The notes beneath the pieces were generated by a model. It did not search any database. It saw only the letters and a program-made list of their open reading frames with translations, and was not told the DNA's origin. From Heliopora coerulea (taxonomy: Eukaryota; Cnidaria; Anthozoa; Scleralcyonacea; Helioporidae), in NCBI GenBank assembly GCA_030142905.1, contig JASJOG010000010.1, positions 1,811,501-1,875,500 on the forward strand: a stretch of 64,000 bases of DNA, read 5' to 3'. Positions 1 through 29,300 of this stretch are shown piece after piece. Each line of letters opens with the position of its first letter. The stretch's first letter is position 1. The position numbers and the translations under genes were made by a program.

Positions 1-400
1 TGCACAAGAAAGACGACCTGCTGAAAAGGACGGAGATGAGAATGTTGAGGAGAATTCTGGGGGTTTCATTGAAAGACAAGATAAGGAATGAAGAGATGAG
101 GAAAAGGTGTGGGGTCGTAGATATTATTGAGAAGGTGAGAGAAGCAAGATTGAGATGGTACGGTCACGTTGGAAGGAAAGATGCAGCTGAGCCTGTTAGG
201 AACATTATGGAGATGGAAATTAAGGGCAACAGAGGTCGAGGACGATCGAAGAAGAGATGGATGGACTGTATAAACGAGGACTTAACTGTGAAGAAGTTGA
301 CTACGGATATGGTAAGAGATAGAAAGAAATGGAGGATTAGAATCCGAGCAGCCGACCCCGGGACAGTCTGGGACTAGAAGCTGGGTAAAAGAAGAAGAAG
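1..400 (+). mobile_element. RTE-type LINE, 3'-terminal fragment (cut by window edge)
   Basis: An open frame runs from base 3 to the stop at 377. It encodes the C-terminal tail typical of RTE-clade endonuclease/reverse-transcriptase polyproteins: an RMLRRILGVSLKDKIRNEE-type segment, then REARLRWYGHVGR, then an RGRGRSKKRW basic stretch and a terminal DRKKWR segment. The frame is already open at the left edge, so the element continues outside the window. A short (GAA)n-like run at about 388-400 fits the simple-sequence 3' tail of RTE elements. The reverse transcriptase and endonuclease domains are not in the window. This part has no internal stop. Confidence 0.78.
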
Positions 401-2101
401 GACAGATTGCCGAACAAGGCTAAAGTTTTGTCAGGCAGATTGCCAACCATAGCAAGTGTTTTCAGGCATTACGGTGTTACAACCCCAACCGCCCAAGTTG
501 TAAAGCTCTCGCTCAAGAGTATATTTTACGAGCAGTATCAGCTATTTTGCCATTCATGACCGCGTAAGTTGTCCTGTGACAAAGTGGTAGAAGCATCCTC
601 AATAAAAATGTAATTGAACGTTCATACTAAAGTGTAAACTGAGAAAGAAACTTAACTACTTCAAAGCTAAGTATGCAATGGGATAGTTCCCAAGATCCTA
701 ATAAAGGAGTTCTCGCACGGTCACCAATTGTTAACCCTAAAATTTTTACATAAAAACAACGCATAAAATAAAATTCCCTAAGAGTACGAGAATTATCTTC
801 TGAAAGTACACTGATGAATGGCACATGGCACGTGCATTACGAAATTATAATTACAAATAATGCACTAACACGCATTTTTCAGATAGAAGACTGCCATAGT
901 GACTTAGACCGTAATACAATTGATGTGATATACAGTCGAATACGGTGCTTTCAATTTGTTTTTAGTGGGGGAGGGTTATGAAAATTGACTCAAAGTTTTA
1001 ATAAAATGGAGGTAAGTTGATTGTTAGTGAATCCTGAGCCTGACAGAAACATGAATGACCAAGCACTTAAGCAAACAAAAGTTTGGCCTGGTTTTCGCCA
1101 ACAAGCAAATAGATCAGAGCGTTCTGTACTTGATTGCAGCGGGTGGGAAGAAGGAAACAGAGACGGAAAGGCAAATTTTGGGTTAACTTCTTCAATATAT
1201 CTTTATTTCGTGATATAACCCACATGAGTTTCATATATATCGCGTAATTGTATTAAGTACGTGAATTCATGTTCTCGATCCCTGGTTAGCCATTGTTCAT
1301 ATCCAACACGTTAAACGAGGCCTTGTACCAAAATGTAATACACTGTAACAGTGTGTCAAAGGATGTTTAAGTGGATAGTATAGGTCAGTGTAGTCATAAG
1401 GGAGAGTGCCGGTCGTGTTGACAGATGTTTTGACGGCCTCAGCCGCGGCCGGTCATCCACAGTGTCAAGGGATGACCACCACCACAGCGACAGCCAAAGT
1501 GTTAATCACCGCCACCTTAAGTCTCTTTCAAGACCATCCTCATCTAATGATAATCCTAGATTCAGACAACATTGTTCAGTATGTTTAATTTGCCCATATC
1601 TCAAATGGAGTGTTCAGTCCTCCATCACGTTCCACACATTGCCGCGATGTATCCTTTACAGTTTGACGATATGTTGAGTAGTTTCCTAAAATTTACACTT
1701 GCAACTCAGTATCCCCTTATTTGAAACACCCTGTGATAGAAACTGGTATAATTTGTACCCTGCTTCACATCTACGGTGTACTTGCTACACATTTTTCAAA
1801 AGTAAGCAAAAGAGCAATAACGTCCGGAGGAGTCAATACGCTTGTAAAATGCTTAACCAATCGGATGTTAGCAAGCAACTACAAACGAAGGAAGGTCCTT
1901 AGGGGTAAAAATTGAATAAATCACCATCTCTGAAAAAGAATTGATACGAATGAAGATCTTTGGTCTGTGATCATTATAACGTACGTTAGTTCAAAGGAAA
2001 ATCTTTGACCTGTGGTCACGTCTGTCCAATGTCAAATCAAGTACGTGCGGCAGGATATCAGTAAAAGTGAATTTTGGTAGACTGGTATGGTAAGTTAGTA
2101 T
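401..2101. other. Intergenic stretch without recognisable gene
   Basis: Only short, mutually overlapping open frames are present, none with a recognisable domain, and no splice-linked coding pattern was seen on either strand. A small (CCACCA)-like coding-neutral patch lies near 1476-1500. Nothing further is supported. Confidence 0.5.
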
Positions 2102-2355
2102 GTATAAAATATGGCATACTCCGAATAATATTGAAATCTTGAAACTCAAGATTTGAGTTAATGACGAGATCAGACTATCGTAAGACCATAATATTTCGAC
2201 TTCAAAGTCATCATCAGACAGACATAATCAGACAGACATCACCTGATGATGACTTCGAAATAAAGTCGAAATATTACGATAGTCTCATCTTGCCATTAAC
2301 TCAAATCTTGAGTTTCAAGATGTCAATATTATTTGGAGTACGCTTTATTTTATAC
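2102..2355. repeat. Foldback / MITE-like inverted repeat
   Basis: Two arms of about 110 bp, 2102-2213 and 2243-2355, are near-complementary and separated by a short spacer with CAGACAGACAT repeats. The outer ends read GTATAAAATA on the left and its complement on the right. Matching internal words include GAAACTCAAGATTTGAGTTA and the inverse at 2297-2319. No clear target-site duplication was found. No coding capacity is seen. It lies just 3' of the DDX42 stop codon, so its right arm probably falls in that gene's 3' UTR. Confidence 0.8.
2344..2349 (-). terminator. Candidate DDX42 polyadenylation signal
   Basis: AATAAA on the minus strand, about 110 bases downstream of the DDX42 stop codon at 2459. 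It is the nearest canonical hexamer seen. It lies inside the right arm of the foldback repeat at 2102-2355, so the repeat may supply this gene's poly(A) signal. Inference only. Confidence 0.4.
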
Positions 2356-2458
2356 TTTTTCAAGTTGTCAGCTGGTTGTGATTTTAAGTTGGTATGTCGC
2401 TCTCATCTTATGAGGATGCATGTACTCCAACCAGTTTCGTCGACTTAGCACAGTAATA

Positions 2459-20444
<17,986 letters not shown>

Positions 20445-20682
20445 AATGAATCAAACCTTTTTTCTTATTTAGTTCTGTTTTAAAAAAAAGAATCAATATT
20501 TTTTCTTGTCAGTTGGAATATCCACTAAATCAATTAAATTTCGAAAAATTAATATAGAATCTGGCAAACACAGTCTAAACACTGAGCTTGCTTAGGGATC
20601 CTACGTCTCCATCTTGGTTTTCAGATCACTAATCTTAACCGACGAAGACTGGAAACTAAAATTGGTTAAAGAAATCTTCAAA
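20445..20682. promoter_or_regulatory. Bidirectional promoter between DDX42 and NDUFB7-like gene
   Basis: The two start codons are 237 bases apart and diverge. The interval contains several CG dinucleotides, unlike the flanking introns, and no clear TATA box. A CCATCTTGG word at 20609-20617 is, on the minus strand, CCAAGATGG, and the NDUFB7 start lies in AAAATGGCGGAC. Both resemble YY1 sites (AAGATGGCGGC-type), which are common at TATA-less housekeeping promoters. Transcription start sites are not visible from sequence. Confidence 0.6.
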
Positions 20683-23600
20683 ATGGCGGACGAAGATTCA
20701 AGCGGAGAAAAGATGAGAAATGGAAGAGGTTAGTGAGGAAACAAAGCGCATTTAGTTTGTGTATACTTTGTGTCGAGTTTCTTTGATAAGATCAGGTGTT
20801 GAAGTTCTCCATTTTGTCATGAATGTTCCTGCAATGATTCCCCTCCACCTCCACACTTCAACGTTTTTGTATTGATATCCAACAAACAAAAAATGATTTT
20901 GAAAATCATAGGGCAGACCTCTCAACCTTTAGGAACTGGAAACCTGTAGGTTTTTCAGAAAAGGAACCCCCCAAAACCTTGTGATTCCAGGAAAAATCTG
21001 GAGATTGACATGACAATACATAAATAAAATTTAGGCTACACTAATTTAATAAAATTTATATTTCGTATTTATAGAGACAACTTCAGTAAAGTCATTTTCT
21101 GGTACAGGTATTAAAATCCCTACACGGTGACATAATTAATTTTGGGATATAGTGATCTCTCATTCTCATCCCTAGTACCCAAGTTTGCTGACTGCATCCC
21201 ATTGATCTGTGCAATTTCAATGATGAAATCAATTGTGCACACCTTACTTTGTTATGTCGAAATATTAGGAGTATTAGTTATCAATTAAAGAATCATTAAA
21301 GATTTATTATGATGAAAAGTGAAACTTTATAGGGTCATCAATCCATGCTTTTGCTGTGAGAATTTTGTGTCTGACCTGGAGACTGGTAAATTTTGATGAA
21401 AACCATAAGTCTTGTCAGTGAGTGGTACCTAAAGACTTAAATCCACAGGCAGTTTGTTCCATATTTTTGGGACTAGATATTTAAGAGAATATTTGCCATA
21501 GGTAATAGAGTTAAATCTTGGGACATGGAAATTGACCCTTAAACTATAAAGTACCTTTATTTATACTTGATAATCCTATCAGCTATCTGATGGTCTATCA
21601 TTGGGAGTCCTGTAAGGGCCACCCTTCATGGGTCCAGTGTTACTGCAAGAGGAAACCAGAGTATCTGGAGAAAACCTGCAGTGCTTGGTAGAGTCAAACT
21701 GGGTAACACTCTTCTCATATGTGACAAAGGTAACTTTAACCAGATAACTGCACGGAGCCAGAATCAAACTCATTGATTTGATTGAAAATAGATAATAGCT
21801 GTTCTTTGGACATAGTCCATGCTTCACCTCAAACATGAGGCATACAGGAACTATGTCCTGGAGCTATATTTCAAACAGGAAAGGTTGTTCAGCTTTCTTC
21901 TGTAGTTGGTCATATGAAGATTATCTTAAATAAGATCTTTGAAGACCATGTATAGACCCTTTCCCACATTTCCAGCTTACTCAAATCACTGGCCTGGCAA
22001 AAATGTCTTGTTAAATGACAGTAAGTTATATAAAGGAGAATTACTAACTTAAAAAGTTATAGTTTTATGATGTGTAGTGGGCTTTAGGTTCTTTAATCTC
22101 ATTAGTACTTCAATCTGTTGACTACAGTAGCCTTCTTCTGGTGTATAAATTGGTGATTAAACCAGGGCACAATTTAAATGTTTATATTAAGTGAATAGGA
22201 AATTTCTATCCATGTTTTTTGCAACAACTTTCGTTTATATCTTGTTTGAATTAAATTTGAGTTTTTTTGCTACAATATTTTTTGTGTGCATGTGAAAATA
22301 AACAAATTTACATTAGAATTTTAGTATGAAGACAAAGGAGTAAACTGAATTTTTTTTATAAACAAGAAGGTGGAGGGGATAAGTTTCACTAATGAAATTG
22401 AACCTGTCCAGTAAGCCATCTAAGAGCCTTCTAAGGGATAATTTGAGAATGTCCAACATGTACAGTACATGTAAGTGTTAGGGTGTTTGTTAGAACAATT
22501 GCAATTGTTCACTTGGACTTGATACAACTGGAAATACATGTATATAGAGAAGTGTTGCTTACGTATAAAAACCTTTGAAGAAGATGTTGCACAGTCTGAG
22601 AGAAATGCTGTAAAAGAGAAACTAATGAAATATTCCTTGGTGGTTCCTCATTTGTTGTTCTGTTAATGCAGTCTATGCACGTTGCTATAAAACTCTGCCA
22701 GTGCATTTCAAGTACAATGATAATGATTCCGTATCAAAACAAACTTTGAAAAAGAAAAGAAATTGGTCTCCAGTGCCTTTGAACAGCATTGTATGCAATT
22801 ATTTATTTTGTGAAATGTTTTGCCCTATACGTCAGAAATACTGCACTGAATTCAATTTAGAATTTTAAGTAATAATATTCTAACCTTTACTATTCACCCA
22901 CTGTACAATATGGTAGACATTTCATTTTACCAATTACACTTATAACTTACAGTATCAAAGGCCTTCATACATGTACTGTATGGTGCTGATTTTGCTTGCT
23001 TACAAAGTCTTTTAATCTTTGGCAAGTAAATGATGTAGTTATGAAGTTATGTAAACAATGGTTACCATCAATTTACTTTCTGCAATCACTAGCTCATGGA
23101 TAAATGAACATATGATATCAACAAATAATTGCTTTGTTCAAAGTGCTATCACTTACATATACTGTACTAATATACAGAAGAGTACCATAGTTGAAAGTTT
23201 CATGATTTTGGCTAACACGATCTTTTTGGTAGACTATACATCTATACTTAAGAAAGAGCTTCTCTGCGTAAAGTTTGCTTTTTCAGCATGTTCTTTTCAG
23301 CTCTGAACAGCTTATTACAGGCTCTGTACTTAAGTTTTAATCAATAATAGATTTTTCAGTACACAAGAACTGTATTTGTACTGGAACCTACAGTACCTGT
23401 ACATCGTATGAATTGTTAACATCAAATGCTTAATGGCACCCTCTAAAAGCATTGACATGTACTACCAATTTTTCAGCTTGCAAGAATGGCTGTCCTATCT
23501 GGTAAATAACCAGTAGAATTTTAACAGATATCAGATACAACTGGATTGCTAGATTATATCAGATACTAGAATCTGGATTCAGCACATCACCAATAATTCA

Positions 23601-23908
23601 CATGAAGTTTATTCTTTTTGAGTGAAAACTGGAACCTTTTTTCTGTAACTGTGTATTTTCAATTAAACATAAATTAGGTAAAATAGATTACAGTAATGTA
23701 ATAATTTTATCTTCTTGTCATTTTTTTGCAAACGCTAAGAACTAAAGATTTCTAAGAAAGAGCTGGCTGATGCAAGGGTGCCGCTACACTTACGAGACTA
23801 TTGTGCTCATCTTGTTGTCCCACTTATGGAGTGTCAGAAGAAGAACTACTACCTCCCGTGGAGGTGTAAACATGAACGTCATGAATGGGAAGTTTGTCAA
23901 TACACCGA
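20683..23908 (+). CDS. NDUFB7: NADH dehydrogenase [ubiquinone] 1 beta subcomplex subunit 7-like, 3' exon not found
   Basis: Accessory subunit of mitochondrial complex I facing the intermembrane space, a twin CX9C protein. Exon 1 (20683-20728) encodes MADEDSSGEKMRNGR and ends in phase 1 at a GTTAGT donor. Exon 2 (23740-23908) begins after CTAAG and continues in frame: ELKISKKELADARVPL, then LRDYCAHLVVPLMEC (first CX9C) and CKHERHEWEVCQYTE (second CX9C). The family signature LRDYCAH...C...C..ERH.W..C is complete. A GTAAGT donor follows GA at 23907-23908. If it were not used, TAA at 23910 would stop the protein at 72 residues, against about 137 in human. The usual basic C-terminal helix (MKEFERERR-like) was not found before 31 kb. 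The protein starts MA, so the N-myristoylation site of mammalian NDUFB7 (MG) is absent. Exon 1 is assigned from phase and context, not from similarity. Confidence 0.82.
20729..23739. other. NDUFB7-like intron 1, CpG-poor with LINE and dispersed-repeat remnants
   Basis: This 3.0 kb intron contains a minus-strand LINE tail at about 21370-21560. Its frame there reads NFHVPRFNSITYGKYSL and then LVPKIWNKLP, a pattern at the C-terminus of many LINE reverse transcriptases. A second dispersed repeat at 21579-21836 carries a stop-free minus frame with a FSPDTLVSSCSNTGPM segment, seen repeatedly in coral genomes to my knowledge. The rest shows no feature. Much of it has few CG dinucleotides. Confidence 0.5.
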
Positions 23909-24269
23909 GTAAGTAAATATATGTACTGTAGTTGTAAGTTGTCTCATGGATACAGGTGTATGCATCTTCAAAGATGACTTCATTGATTATGACATTCCAT
24001 CCAGCGTTATCGGGGGTTGGAAAAATTGTTGATTCACTTTGGCCGATTTTACAGGCGTCGGATGGGACGGCTAAAATATTTAACGAAAAACCTAAGATAG
24101 TGTACTGGAGGCCTAGAAAAGAGATAGTTTGGTGAGGGCAAGGGTTAAGATGCGAGATATGGGAGATAAAGGGATGAGGAAATGTGGTAGATCATGCTGC
24201 CAGATTTGCAACTTGGTAGAAGAGGGAAGTAGTTTTGGGGATGGTCGGGGGCATAGGTATTATGTTAAT

Positions 24270-25748
24270 CAGGGATGTAGCCAGCGAAAAATGAGTGCCG
24301 GGTAAAATTAATTTACGGACAGTGGTGGGGGTTTAGGTTTCTCCCTCGGAAATTTTTATAACTACTTGTATTGTTAGGCCCATTACTTTGATTCAGGGTT
24401 ACTTGTAGGTACTCCAGCAAATCTAACATTGGTTTTAAATTTGTTGTGTGGGCAATCCTTTGCTTGACCGAGTGATACAGGCAAGCGAATGTTTTTGTCA
24501 TATCAGTAATGTAGACGCGTGGTACGATTGCAATAGTCACATCGACATGTTGGGTGGCTTCATAGTCCCTTTTAAGTGCTGATTTATGGGCTGCTGAACG
24601 TTCATGGTCAGTTGCACTTTCCAACCGCATGCGTTTACACGGCTGTTTGCTCCTTATATCCCGATCAAACGGCTTCATACCATGTCGCTGGCATGACTGG
24701 CAAAACATACCCTTCCAGGGTATGACTGGCAAAACTAACCAGGGTCTGCCATTTTCCCACGATTCTTTAAATGAAACTGTGTGCTTTGTTTTTTTTTTTT
24801 TCATTTTTATGTTACAATCATCTGGAAGCCTTCGTTTCACTGTCCTGTACTTGCTTCCTCAGGCTCAGCATCAGACTAAGTGACGCCTTCAACTATCTCT
24901 TCAGACTCAGCTAAGCCTTCGGTTTCAATTACAGGCTGCGGTTGAGATTCGCAATCATTTGTAGTTTGATTACTTTCTTTTCTCTTAACAGTAAAATATT
25001 TCAGTAAAGACATGTTGAATAGTTGTAACTATGATCTATTCAATTGAACGATAAACAATTCTGAATTTGCGAATCTAACTTCCACTTGATTAGGTCTCGC
25101 TTGTGATTGGGTATTTACTTATAAACACGTCAAGCCGGTTTTGTCGAAGTTTTACTTCTGTTCAACGCCGTTTTCTCGCTAATCGAAAGCGTAGTTTTTT
25201 CCAACATTACATAGAGAGTCAAGATTAATAGTGCTTCTTTCCATAATGAGGTCGAATTGCGATAATTTTTGAAATTTCCCTCTCAAAATCAAACTATCTG
25301 GCCTACATTTTGTCAGACATCGAGCGTGACTCTGCCTAGCAAGGCAGAGTTCACACAGTAGCGTAAAAAGTGTCGTATATCATCTAGAAAGTCGTGTTTA
25401 CAAACGATTTCTGAATTCCACAACCAAATTTATAAACTTTAAAGTGGTTAAGATTTATTATAGCGAACAACAACTCTTTTTGAGAAATGGCGGATACCTA
25501 AGAATCCTGCGAGATTTTGCTTGTTTACGCTTATTTCGATAGTATTTAAAAAGTTAAAAGTTATCTCGCAGCTTGATGGATGATGGACTAAACTACAAGG
25601 ATATCTGCTGCACAAAAAGTGTTTATTTCATGATGTTTAGACTTAAAGATGTACCGGGCGGGATTGAAAAAATTACCGCGAGTGCCGGGCGCTTAAAATT
25701 TTTGCCGGGTGGTCCCGGCCGGCACTGCCCGGCGTAGCTACATCCCTG
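24270..25748 (-). mobile_element. hAT-like DNA transposon, internally deleted, inside the PLE
   Basis: Ends are CAGGGATGTAGC on the left and its exact complement on the right (25737-25748). CAGGG(A/G)TG ends are typical of hAT elements. TTAA occurs at both junctions (24265-24268 and 25750-25753). The 1479 bp insert carries a decayed minus-strand coding region: a start at 25013 with MSLLKYFTVK, a stop at 24876-24878 and a frameshift, then a longer open frame 24840-24313. The rest of a hAT transposase is missing. Confidence 0.75.
24313..25013 (-). pseudogene. Broken hAT-type zinc-finger N-terminal region
   Basis: The minus-strand frame opens MSLLKYFTVK and hits a stop after about 45 codons. 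Sequence related to the same protein continues in another frame to 24313. The open part has WLVLPVIPWKGMFCQSCQR, followed by a basic stretch and DHERSAAHKSA. This C-x2-C...H-x4-H arrangement is a TTF/BED-like finger of the kind found in hAT-derived proteins such as ZNF862/C17orf113 relatives. The RNase H-like core and dimerisation domain are absent. Family assignment is by motif order only. Confidence 0.55.
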
Positions 25749-26259
25749 ATTAATTACCGCTTTGATTGCGATTCGGTAGGGGTAATTTTCTTATTAACTT
25801 GTAAGAGATGTTCAAAAATATACGTGGGGAGTACAGTTACATCCTTCCGAAAGAGGTTTAATAATCATAAAAGTAGCTTGAAACGGTTTGGAAAAGGTCA
25901 AAGAGGTATTGCAGGCGAGCACTTGTATACTCATTTTTATGAAGAAGGACATAAGGGAATTGAAGATATTCAAGTCAAGATAATAGATCGAACTGATGTA
26001 AATGACCCTACGTTTAGAGAAGGCTTTTGGACTTATAAATTAGACACCTTTGTTCCGAAAGGTCTGAACCTTAGGGATTTCTCATTATAAAAATTTTTAA
26101 TTGTAAATATTGTTTTTTGGTATAAATAGGGGCTCCTCACTTTGTAGTCTGTATCCTTGATAAAGAGGCAGCTCTCCGAAACGTTGGAGATGAGTTATTA
26201 AAGATTTTAAATAGTGAGATTTTATAAACGTTTTTAAGATCTGGGAGTTGGAGGTGTTT

Positions 26260-26395
<136 letters not shown>

Positions 26396-26399
26396 AAAA

Positions 26400-29300
26400 T
26401 TCAGTTTTTTGAAATCATTATAATATGAAATTAATCGTTATAAATATTAATTTACTCCTATTGTCAACTTTTTCTTTAAGTTTCCTCATGAGACAAAGAG
26501 AATTCAAGAAGCATGGCAAGTAGTCTCTGGGAGTCTCCACTTTTAACGGATAATACTTCAGTATTTTTTTTGAAAAATGTGAACGGTTCTCCTCACTCGT
26601 CTCTCGGTATATGCTGATTAATTTCTGTGAATAAAAGTCAGAACTATCGTTCCTTATCACTGATAAAGCATTGTCGAAGTATTTTGTTTGAAAGAAGGGA
26701 ACGTTTCTTCTCATTAATAAAACACTGTCTAAGTATTACTGTATCAGTACCCAAATACATTTGTACGTCCAGTCGGTATAAGTTCATACGGCCAAAGGTT
26801 TGCTAGCAATCGTAATGCACGCAAACATGCCAGCTTCGAAGGATCTTGGGTTTGGTTGCTGGGGGAGATGATTAATTTCAAGGCTGGTAGCCAAGGCCTT
26901 AAGATGCATACCGTCGGAGACCTACAAGTTCCTTTCCTCGAAACATTAAATTTTCATGTTTTCAGTTTGAGTAGTTTTTCCAACCTTTTGGCTTTATGCA
27001 TTTCGTTTATGATTACCGTGAACATTCAAGGCGAAAGTTTTCTGAAAATATCACCTTTTAGCTCAAGAGGAACGATGAATAAACCCTTTACCAGATGTAA
27101 ATTTGCTGATGATTAAAAAGTTACTTCCGCTCTGTTCTCGAAATTTATTTTTCGTTTATGGTAGCAACTTTCAGGAGTTACAACTTGAGAGGAATTTATA
27201 CTATTTCTCGCGGATTTGGATTGATGATCGATTACAGGTGTATTATGTCTGAAAGAAAAATGTGTTGAGGCCTGAGAGAGTAGACAATGGCTTAAATTTT
27301 CACGTTAACGGCGTTTCCCGTGCAATTACTCAGATTTTTCCCCCGCCTGGTGTAGTTTAACATATTCTAGATTTTCTGTCAACGACTTAGCATAACGGGC
27401 TTCTGTTGTTCCTATTCCTGGAAGTCATTGTATCTCGCTGGAGAAGAATCGCAAAGCTATGGAGTTTGGTGTTCAGAATTCGAGGGAGATAAATTGGGGA
27501 TTTATCTGTCGTGTAACTTGGGAAATTAAAGCTTTCGAATCCACAACATTGTGAGTGGAACCAGTGGATTTCAGCTAACTGAAACTCACTTAATTTCAAG
27601 GGTCACACATGTTACCTAAGCCTGTACCAAGTACAGGTACTCCTATTAGGTTACCAGGTCTCATATACAATACGTACTAAGACATACCGGTAAGTCATAC
27701 CAAAACGTTTACCCATTAAATGTGGTAGCTATCAGAATTTCGAACAAAATGAGCAATTCCACACTTTACTCAGTTGTTTGAAACGCTTTTGTTCCGTTTT
27801 TGATTTATTCTTCATTTCCATGCATTTGGTTTTATTTATCGCCTCCTCCATTTATCACACTCTTGAATTGGGGTTTTTCGTTAAATTATTCTTCATTCAA
27901 AGATTTCTTTATTCGCCTTGTTTTTATGGGGTCGTAACTGAATGCTGAATATTGCGTTTGTAGTCAACCCAACTTTGCCGGTATCTGGCGAGTATCATAC
28001 GAAGTTTATGAGGGTGCGTTACCCCCACTTGTGGTAAATCTGTCGGTAAAACCTTGATTATTGTTCTTTGTCATACCTTCAACAGGTAAAACACTGGACT
28101 AAATTATCAGGATCGGGCATAGGTTTGATTCCCGTCCATACGTTCTAAAGTTACATTGTTCAACATGTCTTGACCCTCAAAAGGTCTTGTGTGGGTCGTA
28201 TAGAGGATCGTCTTAATTATTCTGCGCTCGACACCTATTCGTTTATAATAATAACAATTATGCCAAATCATTAAATTCGGTCAAAGAGATTGGATCCGGT
28301 GGTCGCTAAGATGGGAAAGAATCTCTTGCAAGTGATCTTCGTTGCAAGTTAAGAAAGTCAAAAACGTTAATACCACGAGAATTTGGCTCAAGAGGAATAG
28401 CGACATGTGGTAATGAGTTTATCCCAGTGTTAGTCGTTGCATCAGGAACAGTTCCAGGTCACTTAAATGAAATTTCAATAATAGCCTATTAAACTAGATG
28501 GACTTATGAATTGAAAAAAAACTGAATTTGGTTGGGGTCTGCTGAAATCTCGAGGGAAGTATATGAAATGGCAACTGTTTGTCAGAAAAAAGAAATTACC
28601 ATTGCAACTTGTTGCTTGGCATGTAGGAAAAATTGATAGTAATAATTATACAAATAAGATAATGATAATTATGATTGATACGGTGAAGTGCTCTCCATGC
28701 TCATCTAAATCTATTGTCAATTGTGATAACCTTTCTTGCAATCTTTTCTGTCTAAGAACGGAACCAAATTGTCAACTTTATCGACATTCTGTTTTCCGTC
28801 TTCAACAATCATATTGTGGAAGGTATAGATAAGAATTCGTACAGATTTCTCCGGAATACTACGTCGCGAATCTTAACATCAAACTTAATTTCAAACCAGC
28901 AGGATTGATCAGTCAGAATTTCCCCATTTTGTATCGGATATTTGGAAAATGTATTATACCCATGGATTCAATCATGCACATGTGCAACGTATTTTGCTAA
29001 TCGATGTATCCAAGCGATCATTTATAAGCCTATGGTTTGCAACGGACCTCACGACAACAAGTGGTCAGATGAGTTACAGTTAGCTAGCTATAGTGCGAGT
29101 TAAATGATAATGTGGAACCGTTAGGTTTGCTCGTTAGATCCTTCTGGACCAATTCGAAATCGATCAATGCAAAATGCAAACTTAATGTGGATGTTTGAAC
29201 CCAGTTAGATCGATAGGAGGTCGATCTAGTGCTGCCCAGTTTGATCTTGGTGGGCTTGGGTTGTCCCAAGATTTTTCTAAATTTGTACGCCTCGAGTTTG

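Larger units (their letters stand above)
23985..26225 (+). mobile_element. Penelope-like element (PLE) fragment with GIY-YIG endonuclease, interrupted
   Basis: The 5' part (about 23985-24268) encodes FHPALSGVGKIVDSLWP, then after a frameshift near 24110 SLVRARVKM and a cysteine-rich KCGRSCCQIC finger. The 3' part (25754-26090) encodes FDCDS, KIYVGST, FRKRFNNHK and a conserved Glu-containing helix, which is the GIY-YIG nuclease of Penelope-like retroelements, ending at a stop at 26088-26090. The two parts are separated by the 24270-25748 transposon. The tail includes TTGATAAAGAGG...CTCTCCGAAACG at 26158-26182. The reverse transcriptase domain is absent, so the copy is 5'-truncated and dead. 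Confidence 0.85.

Noticed and set aside
26418..26714. Minus-strand 98-codon frame beside the TA repeat
   Set aside because: No recognisable domain, no supporting splice signals, and AT-rich composition.
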